Source: Amycolatopsis cihanbeyliensis
Lineage (GTDB): Bacteria; Actinomycetota; Actinomycetes; Mycobacteriales; Pseudonocardiaceae
Direction: 5' to 3'
DNA: 64,000 bases
NCBI RefSeq assembly: GCF_006715045.1
Contig: NZ_VFML01000001.1
Span: 3,378,501-3,442,500, forward strand
Positions 43,253 to 53,502 of this stretch are shown here, in pieces. The position numbers and the translations under genes were made by a program. The first letter of the stretch is position 1. Each line of letters begins with the position of its first letter. The notes below the pieces were generated by a model that made no database searches, was not told the origin of the DNA, and saw only the letters and a list, made by a program, of their open reading frames with translations.

Positions 43253-44120
43253 AGCGCATCGCGCGGGCTAGGGCTCGGGCAAGCAGGCCGCGGGGGCCGA
43301 GAAGCAGGGCGAGCAGGAAGCAGGCCACGCTGCTCAGGCCGATAGTGCCCGCGATGGAGCTGTTCAGCCCGACCGCGATCCGTTGCCCGGCGATGGAGGC
43401 GACCCAACCGAGGAGGATCGCCACGACCAGCATCGGGCCGAGCCTCCTGGTCAGCAGCCTGGCGGTGACCGCGGGGACGATGAAGAAGGTCACCACCAGG
43501 ATCGCACCCACACTGTCGAAGGCGACCACCGCCAGACCCGCGACGGCGATCAGCAGCACCTGCCCCATCACCCGCCCGCGCAGCCCGGCCAGCTCGGCGA
43601 ACTCCGGGTCGAAGGTGCCGGCCTGCAGGGGCCGCCAGCACACCAGTACCAGCAGTACCGCGGCCAGGGCGGCGATGCCGGTGGTGATCAGCGACCGGGG
43701 CAGCGGGGTGCCGAGGACATCGACGGTGCGCAGCGGGGCGAAGGTGATCTCACCGTAGATCGCCGCGTCCAGGTCGATGTGCACCCCGGCGGCGAACTGG
43801 CCGATGCCCAGCACCCCGAGGGAGAACAACGCGGGGAAGATCAGCGCGAGCGCGGCGTCCGAGGGGACGAGGCCGGTGCGCCGCAGCCACTCGAACCCCA
43901 GCACGCAGAGCACGCCGAACGCGGTCGCGCCGAGGATGGTCAGCGGGGTGGCCCGCTGCCCGGACAGCAGGAACACCAGCACGATCCCGGGCAGCACCGC
44001 GTGGCTCACCGCGTCCGGCAGCAAGGACTGCCGCCGCAGCACGAGGAAGCTGCCGAGCACCGCACAGCCGGTGGACAGCAGCCCGCCGATCAGGATGATC
44101 ATCATGCCGTCGGCCGTCAT
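43251..44120 (-). CDS. Metal ABC transporter permease (MntB/ZnuB family), second copy
   Basis: A 289-aa ABC-3 family permease with about eight hydrophobic segments. Typical stretches are GCAVLGSFLVLRRQSLLPDA, SHAVLPGIVLVFLLSG, and LLIAVAGLAVVAFDSVGAIL. It forms the membrane channel of an Mn/Zn/Fe importer together with the adjacent permease. Its start overlaps the end of the first permease by 4 nt (ATGA). Two permease genes in a row are usual in MntABCD/TroABCD systems. Confidence 0.92.
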   Translation of the reverse strand: MTADGMMIILIGGLLSTGCAVLGSFLVLRRQSLLPDAVSHAVLPGIVLVFLLSGQRATPLTILGATAFGVLCVLGFEWLRRTGLVPSDAALALIFPALFSLGVLGIGQFAAGVHIDLDAAIYGEITFAPLRTVDVLGTPLPRSLITTGIAALAAVLLVLVCWRPLQAGTFDPEFAELAGLRGRVMGQVLLIAVAGLAVVAFDSVGAILVVTFFIVPAVTARLLTRRLGPMLVVAILLGWVASIAGQRIAVGLNSSIAGTIGLSSVACFLLALLLGPRGLLARALARAMR

Positions 44121-45007
44121 GCGCGTGCCGCCCTCCCCCGGCGTCGCCGGAGCCGGGCCAGCATGCCGCGCCGTGGCGCGAGCACCACCGACAGCACGGC
44201 GACGGCGGTCGCCAGCAACACGATCACCGGGCCGGCCGGCAGCTCGGCCTTGCCGGAGAGCACGCCGCCGGTCGCACCGGCCGCCGCGCCGATCACCCCG
44301 GACAGCGGCACCATGCCGGACAGCTTCCTGGTCAGCTGGCGGGCCGCCACCGCGGGCGCCACCAGCAGGGCCACCATCAGGATGGCGCCCACCGTGCGGA
44401 CGCCCAGCACCACCGCGACCACCAGCAGCGCGGTGCTCGCGATGTCCACCGCGCGAGCGGGGATTCCGGCCACGGCGCTGAACCCGGGATCGAAGGTGGC
44501 GCAGCGCAGCACCCGGAACCAGACCACGACCGCGGCCAGCGCCAGCCCGCCGAGCACCAGCGCGAACAGGATGTCCCGCCGCACCATGCCGGCGGCCTGG
44601 CCGAGCAGGTAGGAGTTCAGCCCGGACTGCCTGCTGTTCCCGGTACCGGCCAGCTGGGTCAGCAGCACGATCCCCAGGGTCAGCGACATCGAGAGCACCA
44701 CGCCGATCGCCGCGTCCGGGCGCAGCCTGCCGGTCCGCTCGAGGCCGATCATCGCCAGGGCCGCCGCCGCGGCCGAGGCGGCCCCGCCGAGCAGCAGCAG
44801 TTCCGGCGTCTTCGTTCCGGTGAGGATGAACGCGAGCACGACGCCGGGCAGCGTGCCGTGACTCATCGCGTCGCCGAACATGCTGCGCCGGCGCAGTACC
44901 GCGAACGGGCCCAGCGCCCCCGCGACGAAGCCGAGCACCGCGGTGCCGACCACCACCACGGCGTCCGGGTAGGAAAGCGGTAACGCGTTCAGCAGCCAGT
45001 CGATCAC
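44117..45007 (-). CDS. Metal ABC transporter permease (MntB/ZnuB family), first copy
   Basis: A 296-aa ABC-3 permease from GTG 45007, which overlaps the stop of the ATPase gene (GTGA); the longer open frame upstream lies within the ATPase gene and is rejected. Family stretches are GPFAVLRRRSMFGDAMSHGT, LPGVVLAFILTGTK, and GVRTVGAILMVALLVAPAVA. It is about 30% similar by eye to its downstream neighbour, as expected for a heterodimeric channel. Confidence 0.92.
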   Translation of the reverse strand: MIDWLLNALPLSYPDAVVVVGTAVLGFVAGALGPFAVLRRRSMFGDAMSHGTLPGVVLAFILTGTKTPELLLLGGAASAAAAALAMIGLERTGRLRPDAAIGVVLSMSLTLGIVLLTQLAGTGNSRQSGLNSYLLGQAAGMVRRDILFALVLGGLALAAVVVWFRVLRCATFDPGFSAVAGIPARAVDIASTALLVVAVVLGVRTVGAILMVALLVAPAVAARQLTRKLSGMVPLSGVIGAAAGATGGVLSGKAELPAGPVIVLLATAVAVLSVVLAPRRGMLARLRRRRGRAARA

Positions 45008-45738
45008 GCGAGCGCCCTCGCGGAAAGCGGCGCGATCCCGTAGGCCCGCTCGAGGTGTTCCGGGGTGAGCACCTCCGCCGCCGCTCCCTCGGCGATCACC
45101 GCGCCCGCCAGCAGGACGGCGTGGTCGAATCGCTCCAGCACGGTGCGCAGGTCGTGGTGCACGGCGATCACCGAGCCGCCCAGGGCGCACAGCTCGCCGA
45201 GCAGGTCCAGCAGGGTGGCCTCGGTACGCGCGTCCACCGCGGTGAACGGCTCGTCCAGCACCAGCAGGTCGGCCTGCTGCGCCAGCGCCCTGGCCAGGAA
45301 CACCCGCTGCCGCTGGCCACCGGAGAGCTCGTCGATCGGCTCCCGCGCGAGATCGGTGACGCCCACCTTGTCCATCGCGGCGGCCACCAGCTCGTCATCG
45401 GCCGGGGTGAGCCCGCGGAACCACCCGCGATGCGGGTAGCGACCCATCTCGACCACCTGGACCGCGGTGATCGGGAAGTCGCTCGCCACCGCGTCGGCCT
45501 GCGGGATGTAGGCCACCCGGCGGCGTACCCGCTTCAGCGGTTCGCCGAGCAGCCGCACGCTGCCGCGGACCGCGGGCACCAGCCCGAGCGCCGCCTTGAC
45601 CACAGTCGACTTCCCGGCGCCGTTCGGGCCGACCACCGCGGCCAGTCGCCCGGCCGGGATGTCCAGGTCGATGCCGGACAGCACCGGCTTGCCGCCGTAG
45701 GACGCGCTCACCCCGCGCAGGGTCAGTGCACTGCTCAT
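45004..45738 (-). CDS. Metal ABC transporter ATP-binding protein
   Basis: A 244-aa ATPase that powers the importer. Walker A is VGPNGAGKSTVVKAALG, the signature ELSGGQRQRVFLARALAQ, Walker B DLLVLDEPFTAVD, and the switch His in AVHHDLR. It overlaps the binding-protein gene by 4 nt and the permease gene by 4 nt, so the four genes are coupled. The closest group is the Mn/Zn (MntA/ZnuC) type. Confidence 0.94.
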   Translation of the reverse strand: MSSALTLRGVSASYGGKPVLSGIDLDIPAGRLAAVVGPNGAGKSTVVKAALGLVPAVRGSVRLLGEPLKRVRRRVAYIPQADAVASDFPITAVQVVEMGRYPHRGWFRGLTPADDELVAAAMDKVGVTDLAREPIDELSGGQRQRVFLARALAQQADLLVLDEPFTAVDARTEATLLDLLGELCALGGSVIAVHHDLRTVLERFDHAVLLAGAVIAEGAAAEVLTPEHLERAYGIAPLSARALA

Positions 45739-46724
45739 CGCAACCCCTCGACCAGCCGGTCGGCATTGGCCCGCACCATGCCGAGATAGCTCCCTTCCGG
45801 GGTGCCGTCATCGCCCGCGGCGTCGGAGAACAGCTCGCCACCGATCCGCACCTCGCCACCCCGCTGGCGGACCGCGGCCAGCACGGCTTCCAGGGTCTGC
45901 CGCGGCACGCTGGACTCCAGGAACACCGAACGCACCCCGCTGGCCATGACCTCGCCCGCCACCCGACCGATATCGGCGGTGCTCGCCTCCTCCTCGGTCG
46001 AGATGCCCTGGATGGCGACCACCTCCATGCCGAAGGCCCTGCCGAAGTACCGGAAGGCGTCGTGCGAGGTCACCAGCTGCCGGTGGGCGGGCGGGATCCG
46101 GCCGAGCCGGGCGCGGATGTCCTCGCCCAGGCCGAGGACCCGCTCCCGGTAGGCCGCGCCGCGCCGCTGGTAGTCCCGCGCGTTGGCCGGGTCGATGCGG
46201 GCCAGCTCGGCCTCGATGGCGTCCACGACGTATGCCCACAGCCGCGGGTCGAACCAGATGTGCGGGTCATGCTCCTCCCCGCTCGGCGCGCCCTCGGCCG
46301 GGTCGAGCAGCAGTTCCTCCGGAACCTGCTCGCCCGCGAACAGCACCGGCTTGGACCGCGCGATGTCCTCGAGGGTCCGCTCCATGGAGCCTTCGAGGAA
46401 GAGCCCGATCGCGATCACCGCGTCGGCCTGGCGCAGCTGCGCCAGGTCCCCGGCCTTGGCCTGGTACAGGTGTGGATCCACCCCCGGCCCCATCAACCGG
46501 ACGGTGCGCACGTCCTCCCCACCGATCCGGCGCACGGTGTCGTCGAGGAAGTTCGTCGTGGTGACCACACGCAACCGATCCCCGGTCGCGCCGGGGCCGG
46601 GGTCGGCCCGCACGGCGTAGCCGAGGGCACCGCCGAACGCCAGGACGAACACGGCGCCGAAGGCGACGAGCGACCACCGGTCCCTGCGCCGCGCCCGGCG
46701 CCGTTCCGCAACCGCCGCATTCAT
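45735..46724 (-). CDS. Metal ABC transporter substrate-binding protein (TroA/ZnuA-like)
   Basis: A 329-aa extracellular metal receptor of the TroA (cluster A-I) family. ATG 46724 is chosen over the longer frame. The N-terminus is a basic stretch then one hydrophobic segment (WSLVAFGAVFVLAFGGALGY) without a lipobox Cys, so it is probably membrane-anchored or cleaved by signal peptidase I. Metal-site marks are GVDPHLYQAKAGDL, HDPHIWFDPRLW, TSHDAFRYFGRAFGM and the C-terminal ELFSDAAG. Manganese, zinc or iron cannot be told apart. It is the first gene of the four-gene operon. Confidence 0.9.
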   Translation of the reverse strand: MNAAVAERRRARRRDRWSLVAFGAVFVLAFGGALGYAVRADPGPGATGDRLRVVTTTNFLDDTVRRIGGEDVRTVRLMGPGVDPHLYQAKAGDLAQLRQADAVIAIGLFLEGSMERTLEDIARSKPVLFAGEQVPEELLLDPAEGAPSGEEHDPHIWFDPRLWAYVVDAIEAELARIDPANARDYQRRGAAYRERVLGLGEDIRARLGRIPPAHRQLVTSHDAFRYFGRAFGMEVVAIQGISTEEEASTADIGRVAGEVMASGVRSVFLESSVPRQTLEAVLAAVRQRGGEVRIGGELFSDAAGDDGTPEGSYLGMVRANADRLVEGLR

Positions 46725-46756
46725 GCCGTCCAGGTAAGCACGACCGAGTTCGCCAG

Positions 46757-46781
46757 GGCAATGACTGGTTTTCGTCTTGCC
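46757..46781 (-). promoter_or_regulatory. Possible metalloregulator operator
   Basis: GGCAATGAC (46757-46765) and GTCTTGCC (46774-46781) form an imperfect inverted repeat 33 bp upstream of the metal-binding protein gene. Repeats of this size are bound by DtxR/MntR or Fur/Zur proteins before such operons, but it matches no consensus clearly. Confidence 0.3.
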
Positions 46782-46844
46782 GAACACATCACAACGTCTT
46801 ACCCAAAGTCGTGCCGTACCCGCACTCGCGGCGGTGTCGGGACG

Positions 46845-47702
46845 TTACTTGCGCAGCTCCATCGTGCAGCACTTCGGGCCGCCACCGGACTTGCGCAACT
46901 CGGAGATGCCCACCAGCACCGGCTCGTAGCCGATCCGGGCCAGCCGGTCGGCCAGCCCGGTCGCCTCGGCGGGCAGCACCACGTTGCGGCCGTCGGACAC
47001 GCCGTTCAGCCCGAGCACGGCGGCGTCATCGGCGTCGGCGAGCACGGCGTCCGGGAACAGCCTGGCGAGCACCCGGCGCGAGCCGGCGGAGAACGCATCC
47101 GGGTAGTAGGCCACCTGGGCGGGCGCGGCGTCGGTCGCCTCGGCGAGCACGAACAACGCGGTGTCCAGGTGGTAGTAGCGGGGGTCGGTCAGGGTCAGGG
47201 ACACCACCGGGACGCCGAGCGCCTCCTGCGCCTCGGCGTGTGCCGCCGGGTCGGTGCGGAAGCCGGCACCGGCCAGCAGCAGCCTCCCGGTCCAGGCGAA
47301 GTCGCCCTCGGCCTCGTTGATCTTGGTCGGCATGGTGATGTCGCGGTAGCCGCGCTCGAGGAACCAGCGCCGGAAGTGCTCGGCCTCGGCGGCCCGCTCG
47401 GCCGCCCGGAACCGGGCGCCGAGCACCCGGCCGTCCACCACGGTCCCGGAGTTCGCGGCGAAGACCATATCCGGGAGCCCGGGCTGCGGCTCGATCTCGT
47501 CCACGGTGTGCCCGAGCCTGCGGTAGGTGTCCCTGAGCTCGGACCACTGGGCCAGTGCCAGCTCACGGTCCACCGGCCGGCTGGGGTCCATCCACGGGTT
47601 GATCGCGTAGTTCACCGCGAAGTAATGCGGCGCGCACATAAGGTAACGACGGGTTGTCGGAACTCGGCCGAACATCGGATCAAGGGCAGCATCAGCCGTC
47701 AT
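46845..47702 (-). CDS. Dimethylarginine dimethylaminohydrolase-like guanidino hydrolase
   Basis: A 285-aa amidinotransferase-fold enzyme of the DDAH group, which hydrolyses methylated arginine or arginine-like guanidino compounds to citrulline-like products. Catalytic residues fit YYHLDT (His) and GGGPKCCTMEL (Cys, about residue 280), with substrate contacts in MVFAANSGTVV and EAEGDFAW. It is divergent from an Lrp/AsnC gene 73 bp away, as for Rv2323c and Rv2324 in M. tuberculosis, where ornithine aminotransferase genes follow; those are absent here. The Lrp protein is the likely regulator. Confidence 0.87.
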   Translation of the reverse strand: MTADAALDPMFGRVPTTRRYLMCAPHYFAVNYAINPWMDPSRPVDRELALAQWSELRDTYRRLGHTVDEIEPQPGLPDMVFAANSGTVVDGRVLGARFRAAERAAEAEHFRRWFLERGYRDITMPTKINEAEGDFAWTGRLLLAGAGFRTDPAAHAEAQEALGVPVVSLTLTDPRYYHLDTALFVLAEATDAAPAQVAYYPDAFSAGSRRVLARLFPDAVLADADDAAVLGLNGVSDGRNVVLPAEATGLADRLARIGYEPVLVGISELRKSGGGPKCCTMELRK

Positions 47703-47753
47703 AGATCGAATCTATGGTGCGAGATGTACGCAAGCAATCGCTGTGCCTTGCGT
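47700..47753. promoter_or_regulatory. Two palindromes between ddaH-like and lrp-like genes
   Basis: CATAGAT-CGA-ATCTATG (47700-47716) overlaps the start of the hydrolase gene, and ACGCAAG-N12-CTTGCGT (47728-47734, 47747-47753) lies in the middle of the divergent gap. Lrp/AsnC proteins commonly bind such sites to control themselves and the facing gene. Confidence 0.55.
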
Positions 47754-47775
47754 GTTCGCGTGCTAAATATTGCAT

Positions 47776-48222
47776 GTGAACACGTTGGACCAGCGAATCA
47801 TTTCATGCCTCGTGGCGAACGCCCGCTCCAGCTACGCGGACATCGGCAAACTCGTCGGGTTGTCCGCCCCGGCGGTGAAACGCCGGGTGGACCGGCTGCT
47901 GGAGTCCGGGGTGCTGCGCGGGTTCACCGCGGTCGTCGACCCGGAGGCGCTCGGCTGGGGCACCGAGGCCTTCGTCGAGATGCACTGCAAGGGCAACATC
48001 CAGCCGGCCCGCATCCGCGCCCGGCTGGAGCCGTTGCCCGAGGTCGTGGCCGCCTACACCGTGTCAGGGGCGGCGGACGCGATCGTGCACCTGCGCGCCG
48101 CCGACATCCACCACCTGGAGACCGCGCTCGAGCGGCTACGCGGGCTGGAGATCGTCGAACGGACCGTCTCGACGGTCGTGCTGTCCACACTGTTGGAAAG
48201 ATCCCCCAACCCGGAACATTGA
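47776..48222 (+). CDS. Lrp/AsnC-family transcriptional regulator
   Basis: A 148-aa regulator. The winged helix-turn-helix is NTLDQRIISCLVANARSSYADIGKLVGLSAPAVKRRVDRLLESGVLRG (residues about 2-50; only described in part). The C-terminal RAM domain includes FVEMHCKGNI, VVAAYTVSGAADAIVHLRA and the beta-strand VERTVSTVVL. Start GTG 47776 is favoured; TTG 47770 is possible. No ribosome site is visible, so it may be leaderless. It should sense an amino acid, perhaps arginine or ornithine, and control the divergent DDAH-like gene. Confidence 0.9.
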   Translation: MNTLDQRIISCLVANARSSYADIGKLVGLSAPAVKRRVDRLLESGVLRGFTAVVDPEALGWGTEAFVEMHCKGNIQPARIRARLEPLPEVVAAYTVSGAADAIVHLRAADIHHLETALERLRGLEIVERTVSTVVLSTLLERSPNPEH

Positions 48223-48229
48223 GAGCATC

Positions 48230-49009
48230 ATGGGGCCTATGGGGCGTACGACAGACCGAATACACACCGAGCGGGTCGGGGGAACCGCCGTTCTCACCGT
48301 CGATGCCCCCGACCAGCGCAACGCGCTCACCCTGGAACTGTCCGCACAGCTGGCCGGCGCCGTGCGGGAGGCGGAACGGGACCCCGAGGTGCACGCGCTG
48401 GTGCTCACCGGCACCCCGCCCGCGTTCTGCGCGGGCGCCAACCTGAGCGCGCTCGGTGAGGCGAACGAGGAGGCGCTGCGCGCGATCTACCAGGGCTTTC
48501 TCGCGGTCGCCCAGTGCGAACTGCCCACCGTGGCCGCGGTCGGCGGCGCCGCGGTCGGCGCGGGCCTGAACCTCGCGCTCGCCGCCGATGTGCGGCTGGC
48601 GGGCCCGGACGCCCGGTTCGACGCCCGTTTCCTGCAACTCGGCCTGCACCCCGGTGGCGGGATGACCTGGATGCTGCAGCGTGCGGTGGGTACCCAGCAG
48701 GCCACGGCGATGACCCTGTTCGGGGAGGTGCTGGACGCCGAGGCCGCCACCCGGGCCGGGCTGGTGCTGCGCACGGTCCCCGGCGACCACCGCGAACTGC
48801 TGGACGCCGCGCTCGCACTGACCCGGCCCGCGGCCGAGGCGCCCCGGCACCTGGTGACCGCCGTCAAAGATTCGATGCGCCGCACGCGTGCGATGGACAA
48901 GCACGCCGAGGCAGTTAGCCTCGAACTGATCCAGCAGCTGAACTCGCTGGAGTCGCCGGAGTTCGCCGCCAAAGTCGCGGCCTGGCGGGAGGCGAGCACC
49001 CGTCAATAG
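48230..49009 (+). CDS. Enoyl-CoA hydratase/isomerase family protein
   Basis: A 259-aa crotonase-fold enzyme, probably acting on an enoyl-CoA in fatty-acid or amino-acid breakdown. Oxyanion-hole blocks are TGTPPAFCAGANLSALGE and VGGAAVGAGLNLALAADVRL. The usual catalytic Glu of hydratases is not at its place in the second block (LQLGLHPGGGMTWMLQRAVG), so isomerase or another activity is possible. ATG 48230 is used; ATG 48239 is possible. It lies 7 bp after the Lrp gene and may be cotranscribed with it. Confidence 0.85.
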   Translation: MGPMGRTTDRIHTERVGGTAVLTVDAPDQRNALTLELSAQLAGAVREAERDPEVHALVLTGTPPAFCAGANLSALGEANEEALRAIYQGFLAVAQCELPTVAAVGGAAVGAGLNLALAADVRLAGPDARFDARFLQLGLHPGGGMTWMLQRAVGTQQATAMTLFGEVLDAEAATRAGLVLRTVPGDHRELLDAALALTRPAAEAPRHLVTAVKDSMRRTRAMDKHAEAVSLELIQQLNSLESPEFAAKVAAWREASTRQ

Positions 49010-49200
49010 GAACATGTTCTACTTCTGAGGGGAGACGGGCTTCACAGCGGACAGCGGAAGTTAACCGTTACCATGAGTTACAGGTAAGTCGGGTCACACC
49101 GGCGCACGATTCGAGCAAAACACCAAGTAATCTCGAGGTATACACGGGAAGTGTGTCGGTCGGGACCACGACGCGGGCAGCAGAGAGGGACTCCCTGAGC

Positions 49201-51167
49201 ATGAGCGATGACGAGCGAAGCGAGGAATCGCTCCGTTTGACGCCGGCAAGCGCGAACGGCAACGGAACCGGGCCGGGCTCGGCGACACTCCAGGCGGACC
49301 GGCCGACCGAGGTCAACCAGCTCGACCGGGTGGTCATCCGGTTCGCGGGCGACTCCGGTGACGGGATGCAGCTCACCGGCGACCGGTTCACCTCCGAGGC
49401 GGCGGCCTTCGGCAACGACCTCGCGACCCTGCCCAACTTCCCCGCGGAGATCCGGGCGCCACAGGGCACCATTCCCGGCGTCTCCAGCTTCCAGGTGCAC
49501 TTCGCCGACTACGACATTCTCACGCCGGGCGACCGGCCGGATGTGCTGGTGGCGATGAACCCGGCCGCGCTGAAGGCGAACGTCGCCGACGTCCCGCGTG
49601 GTGGGACGATCATCGTGAACACCGACGAGTTCACCAAGCGAAACATCGGCAAGGTCGGCTACGCCAGCGACCCGCTCGAGGACGACTCGCTGTCCGCCTT
49701 CGAGGTGCACCGGGTGGCGATGTCCACCCTGACCAAGGGCGCGCTGGCGGAGACCGGGCTGAGCAAGAAGGACGCCGAGCGGGCGAAGAACATGTTCGCC
49801 CTCGGCCTGCTCTCCTGGATGTACCACCGGCCCACCGAGGGCACCGAACGGTTCCTGCGGGAGAAGTTCGCCAAGAAGCCGGAGATCGCCGACGCGAACA
49901 TCCTCGCCTTCCGGGCAGGCTGGAACTACGGCGAGACCACCGAGTCCTTCGGCACCACCTTCGAGGTGGCCCCGGCCAAGCTGGCGCCGGGCACCTACCG
50001 GCAGATCACCGGCAACGCCGCGCTGGCCTACGGGATCGTCGCCTCCGGCCAGCAGTCCGGGCTGCCGATCCTGCTCGGCACCTACCCGATCACCCCGGCC
50101 TCGGACGTGCTGCACGAACTGTCCAAGCACAAGAACTTCGGGATCACCACCTTTCAGGCGGAGGACGAGATCGCCGGCGTCGGCGCCGCGCTGGGCGCGT
50201 CCTACGGCGGGGCGCTCGGCGTGACCTCCACCTCCGGGCCGGGGGTGGCGCTGAAGTCCGAGACCATCGGGCTCGCGGTGATGACCGAGCTGCCGCTGGT
50301 GGTGCTGGACATCCAGCGCGGCGGGCCGTCCACCGGGCTGCCGACCAAGACCGAGCAGGCCGACCTGCTGCAGGCGATGTTCGGCCGCAACGGCGAGTCG
50401 CCGGTGCCGGTGGTCGCCCCCTCCACGCCCGCGGACTGCTTCGAGATCGCGCTGGAGGCCACCCGGATCGCGCTGACCTACCGCACGCCGGTGCTGCTGC
50501 TGTCCGACGGCGCCATCGCCAACGGCTCCGAACCGTGGCTGGTTCCGGATGTGCGGGACCTGCCCGACCTGCGGGTAACCTTCGCGAAGGAGCCGAACGC
50601 CACCGATGACTCCGGTGAGTTCTGGCCCTATATCCGGGACCCGGAGACCCTGGCCAGGGCGTGGGCGGTGCCAGGAACCCCCGACCTGCAGCACCGTATA
50701 GGCGGGCTGGAGAAGGCGGACAACACCGGGCACATCTCCTACGACCCGGACAACCACGACCGGATGGTGCGGCTGCGGCAGGCCAAGGTGGACGGCGTCG
50801 AGGTGCCGGACGTCGTGGTCGACGATCCCAGCGGCGGCGACGCGCGCGTGCTGGCGCTGGGCTGGGGCTCGACCTACGGGCCGATCGGCGCCGCCTGCCG
50901 CCGGGTACGCAAGCAGGGGATGCCGATCGCGCAGGCGCATCTGCGGCACCTGAACCCGCTGCCCGCGAACCTCGGCGAGGTCCTGCGCTCCTACGACACC
51001 GTGGTGCTGCCGGAGATGAACCTCGGCCAGCTCGCCACCCTGCTGCGGGCGAAGTACCTGGTCGACATCCGCTCCTACAACAAGGTGGCCGGCCTGCCGT
51101 TCAAGGCCGAAGAACTGCAAGGCGTGTTCACCGACATCATCACCGCAACCACCGAGGAGGCGGCCAA

Positions 51168-51171
<4 letters not shown>
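49201..51171 (+). CDS. korA: 2-oxoacid:ferredoxin oxidoreductase subunit alpha (fused gamma-alpha)
   Basis: KorA, a 656-aa subunit of 2-oxoglutarate:ferredoxin oxidoreductase, which makes succinyl-CoA and reduced ferredoxin. The N-terminal gamma domain starts VIRFAGDSGDGMQLTGDRF, and the alpha part has the pyrimidine-binding GTYPITPASDVLHELS and SGPGVALKSETIGLAV. The fused order gamma-alpha is that of mycobacterial KorA (Rv2455c). ATG 49201 is used; GTG 49153 would add 16 residues. Its stop overlaps the korB start by 4 nt. Confidence 0.93.
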
Positions 51172-52232
<1,061 letters not shown>

Positions 52233-52241
52233 CCCCGCCGG

Positions 52242-53441
52242 TCAGGTGAGCGGGCGGAAGCCGACGCGCTCGGCGTCGGCGGGGCTGCGGAACCACACCT
52301 CGGCGACCATGTTCGGGTAACGGGGCTCGTCCTCGGTGCAGTAACGCAGCGCGGTCACGCTCGCCTTGACCCGGAAGTCCTCCCCGGGACTACCCCCACC
52401 GGGCAGCGGCATCGCCGAACCGGGACCGAACGGACCGGAGGGCGCGGCATCTTCCTCCTGTGCCTGGGTGCGCGCGGGCGGCGGTACCGGAGCGGGCTGC
52501 TCCGTAGACTGCCCCGCCGGCACCGCGGGCTGGAACAGCGAACCGCTGTGCGTGCCCTCCACCTCGGGAGCGGGTTCCCGCCGGGACACCGCACGCATGG
52601 AGGGCTGGATCGGCTCCGGTGGGTCGAACCCGCCCCGGGGCACCTCCCGCGGCTGCCGCTTGGGCAGCACCTGCGTGGTGTCCGGCTCGCTCGGCGTCTC
52701 GGCGGGTGGTTCCCCGGGCGGCTCCCCGCCCGCGTGCTGGTCCGAGTAGTCCCCGTAGTCCGTGTAGTCCGCCTGGTCGTCGTGGTCCGCCTGGTCGTCG
52801 TAAACCGGGAGCTCGGTGAACAGCGAGGTCGGCCGCTGCGACAGCGGCCCGGACTCCGGTTCGGGGGCAGGCGGGGCCGCCTCGTACCCGGCCGGTTCCT
52901 GCCGCTCGGGCTCCAGCACGGACCGGGCCTCGGTGGAGTCCCAGGCCTGCTCCTCCTCGTCGCCTGCCTGGTACGGCTGCCGCTCGTACTCCGCGCCCGG
53001 TTCGTACCCGAGGTACTGGTCCTCGTACTGGTTCTCGTACTGGTCCTGCCGGTCGCCGGATGAGAGCGGCTCCTCCTGGGACCGGTACTCGGTCGGCTCC
53101 CCGGCCCGGGCCAAGCTGTCCTGCTCAAGCCACTGCGGCTGGGGTTGCGGTTCGACGGGCCCGATGAACCGGGTGCGCTCCTCGGCGGGCACACCCGGCA
53201 GCGCCTCCGGGTCCGGCCCCGGGTCCTCCCCGGAGTATCCGCCCGCGGGCGCGTGCCGCACCAGGGTCGGCTCCGGATCCTGGCGAAGCGGGCCCGGCTC
53301 GGACCGCGACGCCGGGGCCAGCCTGCGCTCGAGCTTCGCGATCCGCGACCGCGCGGGCCGGACCAGTAGCAGCCAGGTGAGCAGGGCGCCGAGCACGAAG
53401 GCCGCCAGACTCCACAACCAAACCTGTCCGAAGATGGACAT
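52242..53441 (-). CDS. Membrane-anchored acidic protein with C-terminal sunset-type domain
   Basis: A 399-aa protein. One N-terminal membrane segment (FGQVWLWSLAAFVLGALLTW) is followed by a long acidic Pro/Glu/Tyr/Asp-rich region with short repeats such as DDQADHDDQADYTDYGDY. The last 45 residues (DFRVKASVTALRYCTEDEPR...MVAEVWFRSPADAERVGFRP) resemble the sunset domain seen in ArfC-like proteins. Function is unknown; a cell-envelope role is likely. It is converging with korB, 9 bp apart, and downstream of the polyprenyl synthase gene. Confidence 0.65.
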   Translation of the reverse strand: MSIFGQVWLWSLAAFVLGALLTWLLLVRPARSRIAKLERRLAPASRSEPGPLRQDPEPTLVRHAPAGGYSGEDPGPDPEALPGVPAEERTRFIGPVEPQPQPQWLEQDSLARAGEPTEYRSQEEPLSSGDRQDQYENQYEDQYLGYEPGAEYERQPYQAGDEEEQAWDSTEARSVLEPERQEPAGYEAAPPAPEPESGPLSQRPTSLFTELPVYDDQADHDDQADYTDYGDYSDQHAGGEPPGEPPAETPSEPDTTQVLPKRQPREVPRGGFDPPEPIQPSMRAVSRREPAPEVEGTHSGSLFQPAVPAGQSTEQPAPVPPPARTQAQEEDAAPSGPFGPGSAMPLPGGGSPGEDFRVKASVTALRYCTEDEPRYPNMVAEVWFRSPADAERVGFRPLT

Positions 53442-53502
53442 CTACGCGGTGTCTCCTTCCTGGCCCGCGGGTACTGCCGCCGCGCCGAGCGAACCGGGAC
53501 GC

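Noticed and set aside
45726..48446. A 906-aa open frame on the plus strand across the metal-binding protein, DDAH-like and lrp genes
   Set aside because: It crosses three well-supported genes on both strands and shows no known domain.
49078..51120. A 680-aa open frame opposite korA
   Set aside because: Antisense shadow of korA with His/Gln/Arg-rich composition and no motif.
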